Below, piece after piece: positions 44,448 through 52,575 of a stretch of 64,000 nt of DNA (position 1 is the first letter of the stretch; every line of letters begins with the position of its first letter). The notes beneath the pieces were generated by a model. The model saw only the letters and a program-made list of their open reading frames with translations, was not told where the DNA came from and did no database searches. The position numbers and the translations under genes were made by a program. Source of the stretch: JACDAL01 sp963849115 (GTDB lineage Bacteria > Actinomycetota > CADDZG01 > WHSQ01); contig CAWKGK010000005.1 of NCBI GenBank assembly GCA_963849115.1, forward strand, positions 52,932-116,931, in the 5' to 3' direction.

Positions 44448-45326
44448 GTGGAGCAGCTAGTCCAGATCATCATTCTCGGCTTGCTGCTCGGAGGCGTTTA
44501 CGCGCTCATGGCTTCGGGGCTGACGCTGATATTCGGCGTGATGCACATCATCAACGTCGCCCAGGGTGCCTTTCTGGTGTTGGCTGCGTTGATCACTTGG
44601 GAGCTCTGGAAAACCACCGGGATCGACCCGCTGGTGGCGATGATCGTGACCACTCCGCTGATGTTCGTGGGGGGATACGTCGTCTACAAGCTTCTTCTCG
44701 AGCGCCTGCGCGACTCGTCTCCTTCGATGACGGTGTTGCTGACCTTTGGCCTCGCCCTGGTCATCGAGGGCGGCATGGGCGTGGTCACCCGTAACGTCTT
44801 TCGCTCGGTGACGCCCAGCTACTTCAACTCGTCCTACAACATCGGACCTCTCTTCCTGCCCAAACCGCAGGTGTACGGATGTCTCGCCGCCCTGGCTGTG
44901 CTGGGACTGCTCTACTTCGTGCTCACGCACACGTGGATGGGGCGCGCCATCCGGGCGAGCTCACAGAATCTCGATGCGGCACAGCTCGTGGGCGTCAGTG
45001 CAACAAGCGTGGCCGCCCTGACCTTCGCGCTCGGAGCCTCGACCACCGGCGTCGGAGGATCGATTCTCTCGGTCCTGTTCGCGTTCTTCCCGGCATCCCA
45101 CTACCTGTGGATCTCCCGGCTCCTGGGCATCATCGTGCTCGGGGGCATGGGCAGCCTCCCCGGCGCCGTCGTAGGAGCGCTCCTTCTAGGGATCGCGGAG
45201 ACCATAACGGCCAGCTACATCTCGCTTCGCTGGGCGACCGTGGTCTTCTATCTCGTGATCATGGTCGTGCTGCTGGTGAGGCCTCAAGGGCTGTTCGGCA
45301 CACGCCTCAGAGAAGACGCGGCATGA
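44448..45326 (+). CDS. Branched-chain-amino-acid-type ABC permease (LivH-like)
   Basis: 292 aa with about eight helices. GGVYALMASGLTLIFGVMHIINVAQGAF is the LivH start, and RLLGIIVLGGMGSLPGAVVGALLLGIAE the conserved EAA-like loop. GTG 44448 starts 31 bases after the binding protein. The stop overlaps the next start (ATGA). Confidence 0.94.
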   Translation: MEQLVQIIILGLLLGGVYALMASGLTLIFGVMHIINVAQGAFLVLAALITWELWKTTGIDPLVAMIVTTPLMFVGGYVVYKLLLERLRDSSPSMTVLLTFGLALVIEGGMGVVTRNVFRSVTPSYFNSSYNIGPLFLPKPQVYGCLAALAVLGLLYFVLTHTWMGRAIRASSQNLDAAQLVGVSATSVAALTFALGASTTGVGGSILSVLFAFFPASHYLWISRLLGIIVLGGMGSLPGAVVGALLLGIAETITASYISLRWATVVFYLVIMVVLLVRPQGLFGTRLREDAA

Positions 45327-47131
45327 AGGCTCGAGTCCTGCCGTCTCGCCACCGGCCGTTAGCGCTGGCGGCCGTTGCCCTCGCGGCTCTCATCGCGTTT
45401 CCTCTCGTCGCGCCCGACGACATCTACCGCCAGAACGTTCTCTTTCAGACCTTCCTGCTTGCGGTCGGTGCAATCAGCTGGAACGTCGTGTCGGGCTATA
45501 CCGGCTACGTTTCGCTGGGACAGAGTGCGTTTCTCGGCATCGGCGCTTACACCGTAGCGATCCTCTCGCTCGAGTGGGGCGTGTCTCCGTTCCTGCTGTC
45601 GCCGCTTGGAGGCATCGCCGCTGCGCTGGTTGCACTGGTGGTCGGTTTTATCGTCATGCGCTCACGCGGACACGCATTTGTGATCATCACGATCGCCCTG
45701 CTCCTATTGTTCCAGACCATAGCGCTGAACCTCAGCTCCCTCACGGGCGGGTCGAATGGGATCACTTTGCCGCTGCCACAGTGGAGCGCAGACTTCCAGA
45801 ACTTCCCCTTCTATTACTCGATGCTCGGCCTCGTCGTGCTGGCCCAGATCATGTCGATGTGGATTCGGCGCACCAAATTTGGGACCGGACTGGTCGCCAT
45901 CAGAGAAGACGAAGCCAAGGCGGCCGCCGTCGGTATCCACGTCGTGCGCTACAAGGTCTTGAGTTTCATAGCCAGCGCCGTCGTGATGGGAGTCGCCGGC
46001 GGTGTCTACGCCTACTACTTGACCTTCATCGACCCGCGGGGGATGTTCGACATCCTCGTCAGCGTCGGCATAGTCCTAGCCGTGCTCATAGGCGGCAAAG
46101 GCACTCTGTGGGGGCCCGTTCTCGGGGCGTTCATCGTGCAACCTCTCAACGAGGCGACCAACGTTTACGCCCAGGGATCGCAGACGCGGCTCGTGTTCTT
46201 CGGCGGGATGCTCGTGCTCGTCGTGCTCTTCATGCCCGACGGCATACTTCCCACCGCCTCGAGACTGCTGGAGCGCCGGCGCCGGGCTCACCAAAGCGTG
46301 CCGTCGATAGACCAGGAGCGAATCGCACAACGCAAGCCAAGTCTCTCATTGTCCGGAGAACGTGCCACTCCCAACCCCCAACAACCGCTGCTCGAGCTGC
46401 AGGGCCTGACGAAGCACTTCAGCGGCTTGAAGGCAGTAGACAATTGCTCCCTTGCCGTGCGCGAAGGCACCGTCACCGGACTCATTGGTCCCAACGGATC
46501 GGGCAAGACCACGATTTTCAATCTCGTGACCGGCATGATGCGCGCCGACGGCGGCGAAATCAAGCTTGCGGGCGAGAGAATAGACGAGCTGCATCCGTGG
46601 GAGCGAGCTCATCGAGGACTCAGTCGCACGTATCAGATCACCCGGTTGTTCAAGCAGATGTCGGTGCTGGAGAACGTCGTCGCGCCGCTGCCCGAGTTTC
46701 GCTGGAGCCATCTGCGCGCGGGAGGGATCTCGGGAGCCGAAGCCGACAAGGCCAAGGAACTGCTCGACTTCGTCGGCATGGCTAGGTTTGCGCAGGAAAG
46801 AGCCGATCGTCTCTCCTTCGGACAGCAGAAACTGGTGGAGTTGGCGCAGGCGCTGATGCTCGATCCCCGTCTCATCCTTTTGGACGAGCCTGCGGGAGGA
46901 ATAAATCCCAGCTTGATCGAGTCCATGGCCGATCTGATCCGTGACCTCAAATCGCAAGGCGTTACCTTCCTCGTGGTCGAGCACAACATGCCCTTCGTGC
47001 TCGGCCTGTGCGACCCCGTCACTGTGCTGGCACGCGGCAACAAACTGGCCGAAGGTCGTCCCGAGGAGATTCGCAAGGATCAGGCCGTGCTCGATGCCTA
47101 TCTCGGCGAACCGGAACCGGTCGGGCAGTAG
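45323..47131 (+). CDS. Fused LivM permease - LivG ATPase
   Basis: 602 aa. Residues 1-315 are a LivM permease (NVVSGYTGYVSLGQSAFLGIGAY; AIREDEAKAAAVGIHVVRYK). After a linker of about 45 residues, residues 355-600 are a LivG ATPase: Walker A IGPNGSGKTTIFN, signature LSFGQQKLVELAQAL, Walker B LILLDEPAGG and switch VEHNM. No stop or restart separates the halves, so one chain carries both. Such fusions occur in several actinobacteria and proteobacteria. Confidence 0.93.
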   Translation: MKARVLPSRHRPLALAAVALAALIAFPLVAPDDIYRQNVLFQTFLLAVGAISWNVVSGYTGYVSLGQSAFLGIGAYTVAILSLEWGVSPFLLSPLGGIAAALVALVVGFIVMRSRGHAFVIITIALLLLFQTIALNLSSLTGGSNGITLPLPQWSADFQNFPFYYSMLGLVVLAQIMSMWIRRTKFGTGLVAIREDEAKAAAVGIHVVRYKVLSFIASAVVMGVAGGVYAYYLTFIDPRGMFDILVSVGIVLAVLIGGKGTLWGPVLGAFIVQPLNEATNVYAQGSQTRLVFFGGMLVLVVLFMPDGILPTASRLLERRRRAHQSVPSIDQERIAQRKPSLSLSGERATPNPQQPLLELQGLTKHFSGLKAVDNCSLAVREGTVTGLIGPNGSGKTTIFNLVTGMMRADGGEIKLAGERIDELHPWERAHRGLSRTYQITRLFKQMSVLENVVAPLPEFRWSHLRAGGISGAEADKAKELLDFVGMARFAQERADRLSFGQQKLVELAQALMLDPRLILLDEPAGGINPSLIESMADLIRDLKSQGVTFLVVEHNMPFVLGLCDPVTVLARGNKLAEGRPEEIRKDQAVLDAYLGEPEPVGQ

Positions 47132-47139
47132 TGGGCCCG

Positions 47140-47877
47140 ATGCTGACTCTGAACGGAGTCTTTGCCGGTTATGGGGGCGGCAATGTGCTGCAGGGATTGG
47201 ACCTCGAGGTCGGCAACGGCTCCATCACGTGCGTAGTCGGACCGAACGGCGCAGGCAAGTCGACGGTGCTCAGAGCAGTGAGCGGCCTCATAAGAACCTC
47301 CGCCGGCTCCATACGGCTCGAGGGCAGACCCATCAACTCACTCAGCTGCAAGGACATCCTGAGCGCGGGCGTCGTCCAAGTGCCTCAGCAAGACGCTCTG
47401 TTTCCCTCGATGACGATTCGCGAGAACATCTTGATGGGAGGCTATCTACTGCGCCGTGACCGTACTCTTCTCAAGAAGCGCTACGACGCGGTGGCTGAGA
47501 TCATCCCGTTGGTAGCGGAGCGACCTGACGAGAAAGCCGGCAATCTCTCGGGGGGCCAACGCCGCATGATCGAGATCGGTCGCAGCCTGATGCTCGATCC
47601 AAGACTGGTTCTGCTCGACGAGCCGTCGTTGGGGCTCGATCCGAAAGCGGCGGCGCAAGTCTCAGGACTCATCCAGCTGCAGCGCGAGCAGGGCCGCACG
47701 ATCCTTCTCGTCGAGCAAAACGTGCGCCTCGGCTTCAGGATGGCAACCCACGGAGTCATCATGGAGAGTGGCAAGATCCGGCTCGAAGGCTCCCCCGCTG
47801 AGTTGCTCGACCATCCGGAGATCGCAGACCTGTACCTCGGCGGCGGAATGGAGAAGAGCGCCGAGCCACAACCGTGA
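47140..47877 (+). CDS. Branched-chain-amino-acid-type ABC ATPase (LivF-like)
   Basis: 245 aa. Walker A GPNGAGKST, signature LSGGQRRMIEIGRSL, Walker B LVLLDEPSLGL and LLVEQNVRLG are complete. The start is ATG 47140; GTG 47131 overlapping the previous stop is also possible. It completes the importer as second ATPase next to the LivG domain of the fused protein. Confidence 0.94.
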   Translation: MLTLNGVFAGYGGGNVLQGLDLEVGNGSITCVVGPNGAGKSTVLRAVSGLIRTSAGSIRLEGRPINSLSCKDILSAGVVQVPQQDALFPSMTIRENILMGGYLLRRDRTLLKKRYDAVAEIIPLVAERPDEKAGNLSGGQRRMIEIGRSLMLDPRLVLLDEPSLGLDPKAAAQVSGLIQLQREQGRTILLVEQNVRLGFRMATHGVIMESGKIRLEGSPAELLDHPEIADLYLGGGMEKSAEPQP

Positions 47878-47903
47878 GCCCAAGCACCTCGGGCGGTGAG
47901 CCA

Positions 47904-49058
47904 TCACCCCACACGTAGCAGACCTCTGGGAAACGAATGCAGGCGCTCGGCCCCTTCCTCCGTGACGAGAACAAGCTCACCCGTCTGCACCCCTGCGCGC
48001 CCGTCGAGCGTTTGAACGTTGGGTTGCACCACGATCGTCATCCCGGCCTCGAAATAGAAGTCGGGCACGACTTCCAGGGTTCTGCTACGACTCCCGAGGA
48101 TAGGAGGGAAGTAGCCGCCCACGAAGCCATGGACGAGGTCGTCTCCCGTTGTGAAGCCCGCGTCTTCGATAACTCCCGCAGCCTCGATCAGAACTGCGGC
48201 CGCGGCCCCCGGTTTCAACTCTGCAAGCACTGCATCGAAGGCGGTGTCGGCGACCTCGTGGAGACGGGCGAACATGGGTTCAGGATCCTGCCCCACCGAA
48301 AACGTGCGCAGGAGCTGCCCCGGGTACTCCCAGTACGAAGCACTCACCTCGCAGATCAGCGCGTCGCCGATTTGGAGCCGGCGTTCCGAAGGCCACTGAG
48401 CGGGAACCGCGATCTGGGGGTCGGACATGGAGGTCGCCCCAAAATAATGGATATGAGTGGTGGCGCCGCGGCCGACGTAAGCACGTTCGACGATGTCGCC
48501 CAGCTCAGGTTCTGTCATACCCGGCCGGGCCTCGTGCTGGAGCGCACCGACGGCCGCGTCGGTCAGCAACGCGCCCTCGCGCAGCCACTCGATCTCCTCC
48601 GCAGACTTCATGAGTCGCAGCCGAGTGTAGGAAGGGTTGAGATCCACGACCTCGGAGGCAAAGGCCTGCAGCTTGTGATAATCGGCGAACCCCAATGGAC
48701 CGACGATTCCGATGCGCGTCGAGCGTGCGTCGCGCCGGTCGAGTTCCTCGAGCGCGCTCGGCATCGCCGCACCAGCCCACGAAATGTCGGCCTCGGTGGC
48801 CATCCTCCGGGCGTTGGGGACGTGGTTGTAGAAGTTGACCAACAAGAGATCGCGCCGGCCGGGCGTGAACACCGCACAGGCTTCTCGCGTCACCGGCCAG
48901 CGCGTGAGCCATCCCACCGCGGTACCCGACCGGTTGGCTCCGTAGACGAGAGCATGGGCACAGCCGTTGGCTCTGAGGACTCCTTCGAGCGCTTCTCTGC
49001 GGCGGCGCATCTCGTGATCCGAGAAACGTGGATAAGGCTTGCTGCCTCGGCTTGACAT
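47904..49058 (-). CDS. M24-family (creatinase/prolidase-like) protein lacking metal ligands
   Basis: 384 aa pita-bread-fold protein: creatinase N-terminal domain (about 1-150) and M24 domain (about 155-384). Of the usual five metal ligands the equivalents read Glu237, Gln248, His310, Gln345 and Gly360, so a dimetal site is unlikely. This fits creatinase-like or other non-metallo members; THIHYFG at 201-207 has His residues typical of this group. Operator site 6 lies 37 bases upstream. It is divergent from the alpha/beta hydrolase operon and ends 26 bases from the livF stop (convergent). Confidence 0.85.
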   Translation of the reverse strand: MSSRGSKPYPRFSDHEMRRRREALEGVLRANGCAHALVYGANRSGTAVGWLTRWPVTREACAVFTPGRRDLLLVNFYNHVPNARRMATEADISWAGAAMPSALEELDRRDARSTRIGIVGPLGFADYHKLQAFASEVVDLNPSYTRLRLMKSAEEIEWLREGALLTDAAVGALQHEARPGMTEPELGDIVERAYVGRGATTHIHYFGATSMSDPQIAVPAQWPSERRLQIGDALICEVSASYWEYPGQLLRTFSVGQDPEPMFARLHEVADTAFDAVLAELKPGAAAAVLIEAAGVIEDAGFTTGDDLVHGFVGGYFPPILGSRSRTLEVVPDFYFEAGMTIVVQPNVQTLDGRAGVQTGELVLVTEEGAERLHSFPRGLLRVG

Positions 49059-49094
49059 CGCCGTACCTAGGCTACTACTTTCTCGCCAAAGACC

Positions 49095-49106
49095 GCAATC
49101 GTTTGC
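49095..49106. promoter_or_regulatory. LacI-type operator, site 6
   Basis: GCAATCGTTTGC between the divergent M24 gene (37 bases) and alpha/beta hydrolase gene (18 bases). Confidence 0.8.
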
Positions 49107-49124
49107 AGTGCCATTGGCCGCCGC

Positions 49125-50213
49125 TTGCAGAAGAGGGAGCAGACCATCGACGATCTCGTTGCCAGCGCCATAGCGCATTGGAAGCCTCGCTTCACCGCCA
49201 ATGGAGTCACTCCGCCCGACTTCGAGCGCATAACGGAATCCCTGGATCGCTGGGACCAGTGGTGCGACGCGTGGAGCGAAGCGGCGGCGGAACACGAGCT
49301 CCTGGGCCGGCAGGCGCTGGCTGCAAGGCATCTTCGCTCCGCCGGAGCTCATCTTGCCCGGGCGGCGCTCTATTTCCATTTTGCCAAGTTCGTCTACGTC
49401 ATCGATATCGACAAGATGCAGAGCACACACCTGAGGGCCGTTGCCTGCCTCAACGATGCGCTCCCCCATCTCGACCCGCCCGGCGAGCGTCACGAGATTC
49501 CCTTCGAGGCCGGCGCGATCTTCGGGGTGCTGCGCAGACCCGCCGGCGGGGAGCGGCGTTCGCCCGCGGTCGTGCTGGTGCCGGGGCTCGACTCCGCCAA
49601 GGAGGAGCTCGGGGCAAGCGAGGCTCTCTTCCTGGAACGCGGTCTCGCGACATTCACCGTTGACGGTCCGGGACAAGGAGAGGCCGAGTACGAGCTAGCC
49701 ATCCGCGGCGACTGGGAGGTGCCGGGCGCGACCATCATCGACTATCTCTGTGCGCAGCCGGGGATCGATCCGGAGCGCATCGGCGTCTGGGGGGTGAGCC
49801 TCGGTGGCTATTACGCTCCGCGTATCGCGTCCGGCGTGCCCCAGGTGCAAGCTTGCATCGCGCTCGCAGGACCTTACAACTTTGGCGCCATCTGGGAGGG
49901 GCTGCCGCAGCTCACCCGCGACACCTACCGCGTGCGTTCGAAGACGGATAACGAGGGGGAGGCACGGGCTCATGCGCTGACGCTTTCGCTCGAAGGCGTC
50001 GCTGAGCGAATCACCTGCCCGTTGCATGTGGTGATGGGAAAACTCGACCGCATCATCCCCTGGACCCAGGCCCAAAGACTTTGCGACGAAGCGTCGGGAG
50101 GCGTCGACCTCCTTCTGCTCGAGGACGGCAACCACGGCTGTGCCAACGTCTCCTATAAACACCGCTATTACAGCGCCGACTGGATGGCAGCAGTGCTGGA
50201 GAGAGCGGCATGA
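49125..50213 (+). CDS. Alpha/beta hydrolase resembling 2,6-dihydroxypseudooxynicotine hydrolase
   Basis: 362 aa. An N-terminal helical cap (about 1-120) is followed by the hydrolase core: nucleophile elbow GVSLGGYY (Ser at about 228), TVDGPGQGEAEYE, an acidic residue in MGKLDRIIPW and the catalytic His in LEDGNHGCANV. Layout and these motifs resemble the C-C hydrolase of the nicotine pathway in Arthrobacter, from memory of that family; other esterases share parts. The TTG start at 49125 gives a family-like KREQT N-terminus but no clear ribosome-binding site. First gene of an operon with the FAD protein and TauE homologue. Confidence 0.8.
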   Translation: MQKREQTIDDLVASAIAHWKPRFTANGVTPPDFERITESLDRWDQWCDAWSEAAAEHELLGRQALAARHLRSAGAHLARAALYFHFAKFVYVIDIDKMQSTHLRAVACLNDALPHLDPPGERHEIPFEAGAIFGVLRRPAGGERRSPAVVLVPGLDSAKEELGASEALFLERGLATFTVDGPGQGEAEYELAIRGDWEVPGATIIDYLCAQPGIDPERIGVWGVSLGGYYAPRIASGVPQVQACIALAGPYNFGAIWEGLPQLTRDTYRVRSKTDNEGEARAHALTLSLEGVAERITCPLHVVMGKLDRIIPWTQAQRLCDEASGGVDLLLLEDGNHGCANVSYKHRYYSADWMAAVLERAA

Positions 50214-51766
50214 GTGTCGCAGCGCTCGAGGCCGATGTCGTCGTCGCCGGGGCTGGTCATAACAGCCTCATAGCGGCGGCCTATCTAGCTCGAGCCGGTT
50301 TCGAAGTGATCGTCCTCGAGGCGCGCGACATCATCGGCGGGAACACAGTCACCGAAGAGCTGACCCTTCCCGGGTTCAAGCACGACTCGTGCTCCAGCGC
50401 GCATGTACTCATCCAGTCAAACCCCTTGCTGCGCAATGATGAGCTCGAGCTTGGCCGCTATGGTTTGCGTTACATCTATACCGATCCGGCAGTAGTGATG
50501 CCGTTCGAGGACGGCGCGAGCCTGACGATGTGGCGCAACCCTCAACGAACCGCGGCGGAGATCGCTCGTTACTCGAAGCCCGATGCGCTCGCATACCTTG
50601 AGCTGCTCGCGAAGTGGGATGCTGGCCTCAAGCAAGTTCACTCGCTTATCAACAACCTTCCCCCTTCAGAAGCGACGCCCGACACCGAACCAGGGCGCGC
50701 CTACTCGAGGTTGAGCGAAATGAGCGCGCAGGACTTCGTCTTCGAGCATTTCGAGCACGAGCGCGTGCGCTCACTGATGCTGTGGCTTTCCTTTGCAACG
50801 ATCCAGGACATACAGCGGCCGGGCACCGGCATACTGCCTCTTTCCGTTGCGGCGGGACGACAGGAGTTCGGGTGGGCCACGCCCGTGGGCGGCTCGGGTG
50901 CACTTCCGGGCGCACTCACCCGGCTGATCGAGTCACACGGGGGCAAAGTTATCCCGGGCTCGCCGGTGACCGAGATCATGCTGGACCACGGACGCGCGGT
51001 TGGGTGTGTCACGGAATCGGGGGGCGTCTATGGCGCCCGGAGGGCGGTCCTATCGACAATCCACGCCGCCCGCCTCCCAGACGTGCTTCCGGCCAACGAG
51101 GTGCCCGATGATTTCCGTTCCGCGATGGCAGAGTGGCGGCCCGGTCTGACGTTGTTCGCACTCCATGTCGCTCTGCAACGGGTGCCCGCTTTCTCCGTCG
51201 AGGAGGGCTTTCTAACGGCAACGGCCGGCGCCTACGGCTCGCCGGCAGGGCTTGCCGAGCAGATCGGCGCGCATCACGAGGGGCGGACGTGCGACCGCGA
51301 CCCGTGGATTCTGGTCGTCAACCCCTGCGCCGTAGATTCCGGGCGCGCACCTGACGGAGGTGCAGCCCTGAAGCTTCTGACGATCGCGCCGCGCAGGCTC
51401 CGCGACAGCAGTTGGGACACCGAACGCGATCGTTTCGGTCGTGCCCTGCTCGAGCGGGTCGCCGCCCGCATGGACTTCGAACCCGCCGATGCCCTGGCAG
51501 TCGTGCCCGAATGTCCGCTCGATCTCGAGGAGCGAAACCCTCACAATTATCTCGGCGCCTGTCACGGTGGAGAGCTCTCACAGAGTCAGTCAGGGATCAA
51601 CCGGCCGGCTCCCGGTTATTCCGGCTACCGCCTCTGGCTCGAAGGTCTCTACCAGACCGGAGCGACCACGCACCCGGGGGGGTCGGTATCCGGGAGGCCC
51701 GGCCGCAACGCCGCGCGCGTGATGCTTTCGGACTTGGGCGTCGACCCTTCGAGCCTGATGCGGTGA
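50210..51766 (+). CDS. FAD-dependent phytoene-desaturase-like oxidoreductase
   Basis: 518 aa. The dinucleotide-binding motif VVVAGAGHNSLIAAAYLARAG is at about residues 10-30, the flavin-linked IIGGNTVTEE follows, and the C-terminal GASVSGRPGRNAARVML-like segment (THPGGSVSGRPG) closes the FAD site. The architecture is that of the CrtI/PYROXD2-like amine oxidase superfamily. The start overlaps the hydrolase stop (ATGA) and the stop overlaps the next start (GTGA). The substrate is unknown; oxidation of the hydrolase product is possible. Confidence 0.88.
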   Translation: MSVAALEADVVVAGAGHNSLIAAAYLARAGFEVIVLEARDIIGGNTVTEELTLPGFKHDSCSSAHVLIQSNPLLRNDELELGRYGLRYIYTDPAVVMPFEDGASLTMWRNPQRTAAEIARYSKPDALAYLELLAKWDAGLKQVHSLINNLPPSEATPDTEPGRAYSRLSEMSAQDFVFEHFEHERVRSLMLWLSFATIQDIQRPGTGILPLSVAAGRQEFGWATPVGGSGALPGALTRLIESHGGKVIPGSPVTEIMLDHGRAVGCVTESGGVYGARRAVLSTIHAARLPDVLPANEVPDDFRSAMAEWRPGLTLFALHVALQRVPAFSVEEGFLTATAGAYGSPAGLAEQIGAHHEGRTCDRDPWILVVNPCAVDSGRAPDGGAALKLLTIAPRRLRDSSWDTERDRFGRALLERVAARMDFEPADALAVVPECPLDLEERNPHNYLGACHGGELSQSQSGINRPAPGYSGYRLWLEGLYQTGATTHPGGSVSGRPGRNAARVMLSDLGVDPSSLMR

Positions 51767-52503
51767 CATTCGGGAGCATCGCAATCATTGTCGTAGCCAT
51801 GGGAGTGGGTGCCTTCATCAAAGGCGCCACCGGACAGGGCCTGCCGCAGATAGCGATACCTGTAATCGCCACCTTCCTGGGGGTGGAGGCTGCGGTGGTC
51901 ATCATGGCGGTCCCCGGGATCATCAGCAACACATGGCTGATCTGGACGCATCGCAGTTTTCTCTCGCGCACACGCGACCTGCCGGCGCTGCTCGTGATGG
52001 GAACCGCGGGGGCCGTGCTCGGAACGATCCTGCTCGAGAGCCTCGACCCCGATATCTTGTCCCTCAGCCTGGCGGGCATGATCGGGCTCTACATCCTCGT
52101 CTACTTCCTCCATCCCTCGTTGCGCCTGACACCCGCAACCACACGGTGGACGTCACCGCCGGTGGGGGCCGCGGCCGGCGTGCTTCAGGGCGCGACCGGC
52201 ATCTCGGGTCCGTTGATCTCGACCTACCTTCACGGCTTCAGGCTGGAAAAAGAGGTCTACGTCTTGTCCATCACCACTGTGTTCCAGGTCTATGCGCTGG
52301 TTCAGACGATCACACTTGCAGCGCTGGGTCTCTACACAACTCGCTTGTTCGTATTGAGCTTGCTGTCACTGGTGCCGATCATGGCGTTTCTTCCGCTCGG
52401 GTCGGGTCTCACCGATCGGCTATCGCGCAGGACGTTCGAGTACGTGATTCTGGCTGTGCTGCTCGGGTCGGGGCTCAAGCTGGTCTACGACGGCCTAACC
52501 TAA
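51763..52503 (+). CDS. TauE/SafE-family membrane exporter
   Basis: 246 aa with about eight hydrophobic segments in two inverted halves; GVGAFIKGATGQGLPQIAIPVIA and the second-half AAGVLQGATGISGPLIS are the duplicated family motif. Known members export sulfite, sulfoacetate or other small organic anions. GTG 51763 overlaps the FAD gene stop. It may export a product of the pathway. Confidence 0.9.
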   Translation: MTFGSIAIIVVAMGVGAFIKGATGQGLPQIAIPVIATFLGVEAAVVIMAVPGIISNTWLIWTHRSFLSRTRDLPALLVMGTAGAVLGTILLESLDPDILSLSLAGMIGLYILVYFLHPSLRLTPATTRWTSPPVGAAAGVLQGATGISGPLISTYLHGFRLEKEVYVLSITTVFQVYALVQTITLAALGLYTTRLFVLSLLSLVPIMAFLPLGSGLTDRLSRRTFEYVILAVLLGSGLKLVYDGLT

Positions 52504-52575
52504 GAATCACAGATAGACGTCGAACTTTTCCGAGAGAAGAGCGGCAGCCGCTCCTAACGAGGAAGAGGTCGTTGC

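Noticed and set aside
47904..49676. 590-residue version of the M24 protein
   Set aside because: The first 206 residues are the antisense of the alpha/beta hydrolase gene and its operator region; the M24 fold starts at 49058.
49125..51766. A full nicotine degradation pathway
   Set aside because: Only a C-C hydrolase resemblance and a generic Mo hydroxylase; other signature enzymes are not in the window.
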